Assembly: GCF_001896205.1 (NCBI RefSeq)
Contig: NZ_MPNU01000001.1
Coordinates: forward strand, 549,050 to 613,049
DNA: 64,000 bases
Source: Edwardsiella piscicida
Lineage (GTDB): Bacteria; Pseudomonadota; Gammaproteobacteria; Enterobacterales; Enterobacteriaceae
Direction: 5' to 3'
Positions 58,982 through 64,000 of this stretch are shown here, piece by piece. Below the pieces are notes generated by a model. It was not told the DNA's origin. It saw only the letters and a program-made list of their open reading frames with translations, and ran no database searches. The first letter of the stretch is position 1, and the number at the start of each line of letters is the position of its first letter. The position numbers and the translations under genes were made by a program.

Positions 58982-60205
58982 ATGAAACGTGCATTTATCA
59001 TGGTACTGGATTCCTTTGGCATCGGTGAGGCCAAGGATGCAAAAAGCTTTGGCGACGAAGGCGCCGATACCCTGGGCCACATTGCCCGTGCCTGTGCACG
59101 CGGTGAGGCTGATATCGGGCGCCAGGGGCCGCTGCATCTACCGAACCTGTGCCGTCTGGGGCTGGGTAAAGCTGCGTTGGCGTCAACCGGCCGTTTTCCG
59201 GAAGGGTTGGATGAAAACGCTGAGATTATCGGTGCCTATGGTTATGCCAACGAACTCTCCTCTGGTAAAGATACGCCGTCAGGCCACTGGGAAATCGCCG
59301 GTGTCCCGGTGCTGTTTGACTGGGGGTATTTCCACGATCATCAGAACAGTTTCCCGCAGGCGCTGCTGGATACGCTGGTCGAGCGCGCCAATCTGCCGGG
59401 TTACCTGGGCAACTGCCACTCGTCCGGTACGGTGATCCTCGATCAGCTGGGCGAGGAGCACATGAAGAGCGGTAAGCCGATTTTTTACACCTCCGCAGAC
59501 TCGGTGTTCCAGATCGCCTGCCACGAAGAGACATTCGGGCTGGAAAGACTGTATGAATTGTGCGAGATTGCGCGCGATGAACTGAACAAGGGCGGCTATA
59601 ACATCGGGCGCGTTATCGCCCGGCCGTTCGTCGGCGACAAAGCCGGTCATTTCCAGCGCACCGGCAACCGCCATGATCTCGCGGTAGAGCCGCCGGCACC
59701 GACCATGCTGAAGAAGTTGGTGGATGAAAAGCAGGGCGAAGTGGTATCCATCGGTAAAATTGCCGATATCTATGCCAACGTCGGTATCACCAAGAAAGTG
59801 AAGGCGACCGGTATCGATGCGCTGTTTGACGCCACGCTGCAGGAGATGCGTCAGGCGGGGAATGACACCATTGTCTTTACTAACTTCGTCGACTTCGACT
59901 CCTCGTATGGTCACCGTCGCGATGTGGCTGGCTATGCCGCCGCGCTGGAGCTGTTCGACCGCCGTTTGCCGGAGATGCTGGCGCTGGTGAAAGAGGATGA
60001 TATCCTGATCCTCACCGCGGACCACGGCTGCGATCCGACCTGGCATGGCAGCGATCATACCCGCGAACACATTCCGGTGCTGGTCTACGGGCCGAAGGTG
60101 AAGCCGGGCTCCCTGGGTGAGCGCGATACTTTCGCCGATATCGGCCAGACCGTCGCCCACTATTTCGGGCTGTCGCCGATGGCTTACGGTAAGCCGATGT
60201 TCTGA
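58982..60205 (+). CDS. deoB: Phosphopentomutase DeoB
   Basis: Converts (deoxy)ribose 1-phosphate to the 5-phosphate, feeding DeoC. 407 residues, the same as E. coli. It is an alkaline-phosphatase-superfamily metalloenzyme with [13 protein letters not shown] at 8-20. Catalytic Thr lies near residue 100 in [14 protein letters not shown], and the C-terminal metal site is [24 protein letters not shown] (shown in part: ADHGCDP and GSDHTREH). GGGAGAG supports the [12 protein letters not shown] hairpin follows before deoD. Confidence 0.97.
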   Translation: MKRAFIMVLDSFGIGEAKDAKSFGDEGADTLGHIARACARGEADIGRQGPLHLPNLCRLGLGKAALASTGRFPEGLDENAEIIGAYGYANELSSGKDTPSGHWEIAGVPVLFDWGYFHDHQNSFPQALLDTLVERANLPGYLGNCHSSGTVILDQLGEEHMKSGKPIFYTSADSVFQIACHEETFGLERLYELCEIARDELNKGGYNIGRVIARPFVGDKAGHFQRTGNRHDLAVEPPAPTMLKKLVDEKQGEVVSIGKIADIYANVGITKKVKATGIDALFDATLQEMRQAGNDTIVFTNFVDFDSSYGHRRDVAGYAAALELFDRRLPEMLALVKEDDILILTADHGCDPTWHGSDHTREHIPVLVYGPKVKPGSLGERDTFADIGQTVAHYFGLSPMAYGKPMF

Positions 60206-60210
60206 TTGTC

Positions 60211-60240
60211 AGCGCCATCCATGAGGATGGCGCTTTCTTG
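60211..60240 (+). terminator. deoB-deoD intercistronic hairpin (partial terminator)
   Basis: AGCGCCATCC-ATGA-GGATGGCGCT is a perfect ten-base stem followed by TTCTTG. With few Ts it is probably an attenuator that lowers deoD transcription from the upstream promoter. Confidence 0.6.
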
Positions 60241-60271
60241 TCTATTGCGTTAAGAGAGAAGGATTAAAGTT

Positions 60272-60997
60272 ATGGCTACGCCGCATATTAATGCCGAAAT
60301 GGGTGATTTTGCCGATGTCGTTCTGATGCCGGGCGATCCGCTGCGTGCGAAACACATTGCAGAAACCTTTTTGCAGGATGTCCGCCAGGTCAACAACGTG
60401 CGCGGTATGCTGGGGTTCACCGGGACCTATAAGGGCCGTAAGATCTCCGTTATGGGCCATGGCATGGGGATCCCTTCCTGCTCCATCTATGCCAAAGAGC
60501 TGATCACCGACTTCGGCGTGAAGAAAATCATCCGCGTAGGCTCCTGCGGCGCCGTCCGTATGGACGTGAAGCTGCGCGACGTCGTGATCGGTATGGGCGC
60601 CTGCACCGACTCCAAGGTGAACCGTCTGCGCTTTAAAGACAACGACTTTGCCGCCATCGCTGACTTCGACATGGTGCGTAATGCGGCCGATGCCGCCAAG
60701 GCGAAGGGGATCGATGTCCGCGTGGGCAACCTGTTCTCCGCCGATCTGTTCTACTCTCCGGATCCGACCATGTTCGACGTGATGGAGAAATATGGCATTC
60801 TGGGCGTAGAGATGGAAGCCGCCGGGATCTACGGCGTAGCCGCGGAGTTTGGCGCGAAAGCGCTGACCATCTGCACCGTTTCTGACCATATCCGTACCCA
60901 CGAGCAGACCACGGCCGCGGAGCGTCAGACGACGTTCAACGACATGATCGAAATCGCGCTGGAGTCTGTGCTGCTGGGTGACCAGGAGCAGGCATAA
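60272..60997 (+). CDS. deoD: Purine nucleoside phosphorylase DeoD
   Basis: Hexameric phosphorylase cleaving purine (deoxy)nucleosides. 241 residues (E. coli 239). It starts [21 protein letters not shown], with phosphate-binding GDPLRAK near 24. RVGSCGAVR lies near 87, substrate [10 protein letters not shown] near 179 and catalytic Asp in TVSDHIRT near 204. AGAGAAGGA precedes the ATG. It is the last gene of the deo operon and ends at a strong terminator. Confidence 0.98.
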   Translation: MATPHINAEMGDFADVVLMPGDPLRAKHIAETFLQDVRQVNNVRGMLGFTGTYKGRKISVMGHGMGIPSCSIYAKELITDFGVKKIIRVGSCGAVRMDVKLRDVVIGMGACTDSKVNRLRFKDNDFAAIADFDMVRNAADAAKAKGIDVRVGNLFSADLFYSPDPTMFDVMEKYGILGVEMEAAGIYGVAAEFGAKALTICTVSDHIRTHEQTTAAERQTTFNDMIEIALESVLLGDQEQA

Positions 60998-61022
60998 CGC
61001 GCAGCGCGTTCGCCGCGAGCGT

Positions 61023-61055
61023 AAGGGGACCCTAGGGGTCCCCTTTTTGTTTTTG
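61023..61055 (+). terminator. deo operon terminator
   Basis: AAGGGGACC-CTAGG-GGTCCCCTT is a perfect nine-base stem followed by TTTGTTTTT, 26 bp past the deoD stop. Confidence 0.92.
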
Positions 61056-61169
61056 TGCAGCGATAGGTAATACCATCATCGTTGCTTCTGTCAGAGGCTT
61101 GCCTATTTCCCCTAGACTCTTTATGTTTATTAGCGTGATTAAATGTTAATAAAACGTGAGGGTGTAAGC

Positions 61170-61556
61170 ATGCGTAAGAGCGTATTGGCATTGGCGGGTT
61201 TGGCGATGATGGCGGGCAGTGCCCTGGCACAGGCGGCCAGCGTAAGCGAAGATATGGATGTCATCAATCAAAGCTATCGACAGGCGCAGCAGGCAACGAC
61301 GGCGCAGGACTTTAAGCAGGCGCTGACGGCGATGCGTGCGGCGGCGACGGCGGCGAAGTCAGAGGCACCCAGCAAGCTGCAGGGACAGGCGTCTGACAGT
61401 GCGGACATGAAGGATTATCGTCACGGTCTGGATCTGCTGATCGGTCAGATAGACAAGGCGGAGAAGCTGGCGGACGCTGGCCAGCTGGATCAGGCGAAGA
61501 CCGAGGCGCAGCAGATGCTGCAGACGCGCAACGTCTACCATAAAAAGTACCGTTAA
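61170..61556 (+). CDS. cybC: Soluble cytochrome b562
   Basis: Periplasmic four-helix-bundle heme protein of 128 residues, 22-residue signal (ends ALAQA) plus 106-residue mature part. In mature numbering the heme ligands Met7 (ASVSEDM) and His102 (NVYHKKYR) are exactly in place, as in E. coli b562. Helix content is obvious (many Ala, Gln and Lys). Some E. coli K-12 lines carry a defective cybC, but this copy is intact. It lies 6 bp before a cytochrome b561-like gene. Confidence 0.93.
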   Translation: MRKSVLALAGLAMMAGSALAQAASVSEDMDVINQSYRQAQQATTAQDFKQALTAMRAAATAAKSEAPSKLQGQASDSADMKDYRHGLDLLIGQIDKAEKLADAGQLDQAKTEAQQMLQTRNVYHKKYR

Positions 61557-61562
61557 GCCTCG

Positions 61563-62072
61563 ATGCATTGGGATGCCGTCGTGCGCCTGACGCACTGGAG
61601 CGTGGCGCTGGGCTTTCTGTGTAACCGCCTGTATCTGACGGTGCCCGGTAGTACGCCGCACCAGCTCATTGGCCTGATGGTTGCCGGGCTGGTGCTGCTG
61701 CGCCTGCTGTGGGGCGTGACGTGGGCGCGTGGGGCGGCGCGTCTGTCGGCGTTCATTCCAACGCCGAGTGCGCTGATCCACCATCTGCATGAGCTGCGCA
61801 CCCGTACGGTGCCGCAGGCGCCGCACCACAACCCATTGGGCGCAATCGGTATCTGGGCAACCTGGCTGCTGCTGTTACTGATTGCGCTGACGGGCTGGGG
61901 GCAGGGGAACGACCTGGCTTTTCGCTGGCCGCTGGACGTATGGCATGTTTGGTTGGTCGATGCGTTGACGCTGGTGGTTTGCGTGCACATCGCGGCGGTA
62001 TTTGCGATGTCGTTTTGGCTGCGGCGGAATCTGATCGGCGCGATGCTGCCGGGGCGCCGCGGCGGGGAGTAG
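61563..62072 (+). CDS. Di-heme cytochrome b561-like membrane protein
   Basis: Four-helix inner-membrane cytochrome of 169 residues in the cytochrome b561/Ni-Fe-hydrogenase b-subunit group. His11 (RLTHWSVAL), His33 (TPHQLIG), His128 (DVWHVWL) and His142 (CVHIAAV) sit in four separate helices, the pattern for two b hemes. It has an ATG 6 bp after cybC, so it is co-transcribed. It probably moves electrons between quinol and the b562 partner. I give no symbol: YodB/YceJ similarity is general only. Confidence 0.82.
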   Translation: MHWDAVVRLTHWSVALGFLCNRLYLTVPGSTPHQLIGLMVAGLVLLRLLWGVTWARGAARLSAFIPTPSALIHHLHELRTRTVPQAPHHNPLGAIGIWATWLLLLLIALTGWGQGNDLAFRWPLDVWHVWLVDALTLVVCVHIAAVFAMSFWLRRNLIGAMLPGRRGGE

Positions 62073-62080
62073 GTCGTCGT

Positions 62081-62102
62081 AAACGCCCGCCGCGGCGGGC
62101 GT
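62081..62102. terminator. Shared hairpin between cytochrome b gene and rnk
   Basis: ACGCCCGCCG-CGGCGGGCGT is a perfect palindrome between the two convergent genes. On the minus strand TTTACGACG follows. There is no long T-run, so termination strength is uncertain. Confidence 0.55.
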
Positions 62103-62107
62103 GAGCC

Positions 62108-62518
62108 TTAGCGCAGCAGCTCGCCGGCCGCCTCCGGCTGGTACAGCAGCGCCAGCACTTCAATATGGGTCTGATTGCCGTTGGGCAGCGTCCAGCGAAT
62201 CGCGTCGCCGACGCGCAGCCCCAGCAGCGCGGCGCCGATCGGCGCCATCACGGACAGACCGTCTTCAGCGCTATCCTGCAGATGGGGATACACCAGGGTG
62301 CGGACATGCTCTTCATTGGTATTCAGATCGCGGAAGCGTACGCGGCTGTTCATGGTCACGACGTCGGCGGGCATCGCCGCCGGTGCCAGCAGCTGGGCGC
62401 GATCGAGCTCTTCATTCAGCGCCTGGGCGACGGGCTGAGCGGCAAAGGCCGGCCGCTCCAGCAGCCTGTCGAGGCGTTCAGCGTCCAATTCATTGATGAT
62501 AATGGCTGGTCGGGACAT
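62108..62518 (-). CDS. rnk: Nucleoside diphosphate kinase regulator Rnk
   Basis: GreA/Gfh-fold protein of 136 residues, the same as E. coli Rnk. A short N-terminal coiled region ([19 protein letters not shown]) precedes the C-terminal GreA-like domain with VTMNSRVRF near 48 and [17 protein letters not shown] near 86. Rnk binds RNA polymerase near the secondary channel. GGAGAG lies before the chosen ATG; earlier ATGs at 62563 and 62542 have none. It is downstream of npr on the same strand. Confidence 0.93.
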   Translation of the reverse strand: MSRPAIIINELDAERLDRLLERPAFAAQPVAQALNEELDRAQLLAPAAMPADVVTMNSRVRFRDLNTNEEHVRTLVYPHLQDSAEDGLSVMAPIGAALLGLRVGDAIRWTLPNGNQTHIEVLALLYQPEAAGELLR

Positions 62519-62562
62519 TGTTCTCTCCATGGTATGACGCATGGCTGCGTCCTGTCTCGTCA

Positions 62563-62602
62563 CAAAAGAAAACCCTCACCGTTCCGACATGGGCGGCGAG
62601 GG
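62563..62602 (-). terminator. npr (rpoN operon) terminator
   Basis: On the minus strand CCCTCGCCG and CGGTGAGGG arms around a 12-base loop are followed by TTTTCTTTTG. It lies after npr and before rnk. Confidence 0.8.
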
Positions 62603-62687
62603 CTATTCATGATGCGATCATAGTAAGCCGATAGGGCTTTTAAAAGAGAGCTGGCTCACAAATTGGGGAGTCCCCGGCCGGCCGGGG

Positions 62688-62960
62688 CTACTCTTCGTCG
62701 AAGCCGGCGTTGAATAGCGAGACGACGGCGTCCAGCGCCTGGCGCTCGTCTGGGCCGGTGGCCTGAATCTCTATCTGCCCCCCCTGCGCGGAGTCGAGCA
62801 TCAGTAGGGCTATCACGCTGTTGGCTTCGGCCTCGATGCCGTTTTCATTGCGCAGAATGACGTCGGCATCGAAGGTTTGCACCAGCTCGAACAGCTTCAT
62901 GGCCGGGCGGGCATGCATACCCAGGCGGTTTTTGATCTCTACGGTTTGCGTCACGCTCAT
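62688..62960 (-). CDS. npr: Phosphocarrier protein NPr (nitrogen PTS)
   Basis: HPr-like phosphocarrier of 90 residues (ptsO product). The active-site His16 lies in [16 protein letters not shown]. It receives phosphate from EI-Ntr (PtsP) and passes it to PtsN. It is the last gene of the rpoN-hpf-ptsN-rapZ-npr operon, 7 bp after rapZ. It is followed by a GC hairpin (62672-62687) and a terminator. Confidence 0.96.
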   Translation of the reverse strand: MSVTQTVEIKNRLGMHARPAMKLFELVQTFDADVILRNENGIEAEANSVIALLMLDSAQGGQIEIQATGPDERQALDAVVSLFNAGFDEE

Positions 62961-62967
62961 GGTCGGC

Positions 62968-63819
62968 CTACCTGCGTTTTTCCAGGGTGCGGTGACGGGA
63001 CTGCACGTTCTTGCCGCGCGAGCGGAAGTAGTCCGCCAGCTGCTCGGCGACGTAGACCGAGCGGTGCTTACCGCCGGTGCAGCCGATGGCTACCGTCAGG
63101 TAGCTACGGTTATTGTTCTCCAGCGCCGGCAGCCACTGTTCAAGGTAGCTGCGGGTCTGGTAGATAAAGTTGTGTACCTCGGTGTGGCGATCGAGGAACG
63201 CCGCCACCGGTTTATCTAGCCCGGTCATCGGCCGCAGCTTGGGATCCCAGTGGGGGTTAGGCAGGAAACGGACATCGAAAACATAGTCGGCGTCGATGGG
63301 AATACCGTGTTTAAAGCCGAAGGATTCGAATACCATGGTCAGCTCGCGCTCGCGCTTGCCCAGCAGACGGGCGCGCAGCATCTCCGCCAGCTCATGCACC
63401 GACATTTCCGACGTGTCGATGATGAGATCGGCGCGGGAACGCAGCGGCTCCAGCAGCTCGTTCTCCTGATCGATGGCGTTTTCCAACGACAGGTTTTTGC
63501 TGGACAGAGGATGTAGGCGCCGGGTATCGCTGTAGCGGCGGATCAGCGTATTGCGATCGGCATCAAGGAACAGCAGCTGCGGCGTAAAGCTCTCCGGCAG
63601 ATGGTCCATCGCCGTTTCCAGCACCTCCGGCGATTCGGGCATGTTACGTACGTCAATGCTGACCGCCGCGGAGGTATCCCGGGTGGCCAGCGTGCGCGCC
63701 AGCTCCGGCAGTAGCTCGACCGGTAGGTTATCGACGCAGTAGAATCCCATATCTTCCAAGGCGCGTAAGGCCACGGATTTCCCTGAACCGGAACGGCCGC
63801 TGACAATCATCAGCACCAT
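62968..63819 (-). CDS. rapZ: RNase adapter protein RapZ (YhbJ)
   Basis: Binds GlmZ/GlmY small RNAs and recruits RNase E, sensing glucosamine 6-phosphate. 283 residues (E. coli 284). The Walker A motif GRSGSGKS is at 8-15 and a Walker B-like IDT stretch follows. The C-terminal domain has [17 protein letters not shown] near 250 and a basic tail for RNA binding. It overlaps neither neighbour, being 7 bp before npr and 108 bp after ptsN. Confidence 0.96.
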
Positions 63820-63927
63820 ATCACCACTCCCCTGTTGTTATTGTTACGCGGGTCGGTATTGCCTGCCCACTCATCATACTATCAAGCCCGGATCGTCAGC
63901 GATAGCCTCGGATCGCGCTGGCGAGGA

Positions 63928-64000
63928 TCATTCGGTGATGATCTGGTACAGATCTTCATCGCTTTGCGCCGCGCGCAGGCGGCGGCAAACGCCCTTATCC
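63928..64000 (-). CDS. ptsN: Nitrogen regulatory IIA protein PtsN (C-terminal end only)
   Basis: Only the last 24 codons are inside the window. They read RRLRAAQSDEDLYQIITE before a TGA, which matches the E. coli PtsN tail (SAQSDEELYQIITD). PtsN is EIIA-Ntr, the phosphate acceptor of NPr, and it also regulates K+ transport. Its position upstream of rapZ and npr is the standard rpoN-operon order. Confidence 0.85.
   Translation of the reverse strand, partial: DKGVCRRLRAAQSDEDLYQIITE

Overview
The window reads as core chromosome of an Enterobacterales bacterium. The GC-rich coding sequence, protein lengths that match E. coli orthologues almost residue for residue, and the gene blocks present point to the family Hafniaceae. 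Edwardsiella is my best guess from gene content and neighbourhood alone. There is no prophage, insertion sequence, CRISPR array, integrase or toxin cluster here, and I see no wholly new multi-gene system. The interesting material lies in regulation, in unusual operon partners and in two glycyl-radical enzyme pairs.

Region 1 (1-17.3 kb) begins with hexuronate catabolism: exuT (partial) divergent from uxaC-uxaB-uxaA-ygjV, with ExuR-like and CRP-like sites between them. It continues with sstT, alx behind a yybP-ykoY (Mn2+/pH) riboswitch, an EamA transporter, ygjR, ygjP, rlmG, a Tat-exported HisC-like aminotransferase, qseC-qseB and the divergent ygiW. Region 2 (17.3-21.6 kb) is the pflE-pflF glycyl-radical pair divergent from the aldolase gene fsaA, with a perfect FNR box and a perfect inverted repeat between them.

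Region 3 (21.7-45.7 kb) is a housekeeping block in E. coli-like order: tRNA-Ile(CAU), mug, rpoD-dnaG-rpsU, tsaD, plsY, folB, uppP, cca, ygiM, a pit phosphate transporter with its DUF47 partner, ygiF, glnE, lpxL, hldE, yjeH, ubiK, FMN riboswitch-ribB, zupT (under a near-consensus Fur box) and ygiD. Region 4 (45.8-61.1 kb) corresponds to the 99-minute end of the E. coli map: three tRNA-Leu(CAG) genes, rsmC, holD-rimI, prfC, yjjU-yjjV, a nupC-type transporter, yjjI-yjjW, then deoC-deoA-deoB-deoD. Both nupC and deoC have two CRP sites whose centres lie 52-53 bp apart, the classical CRP/CytR arrangement, so uptake and breakdown of nucleosides look co-regulated.

Region 5 (61.1-64 kb) holds cybC coupled to a di-heme cytochrome b561-like gene, rnk, and the end of the rpoN operon (ptsN-rapZ-npr). 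Coordinates use the start codon favoured by Shine-Dalgarno spacing and family length, so several genes begin inside a longer open frame. Statements about E. coli gene order and protein lengths are from memory. No alignment or database search was run.
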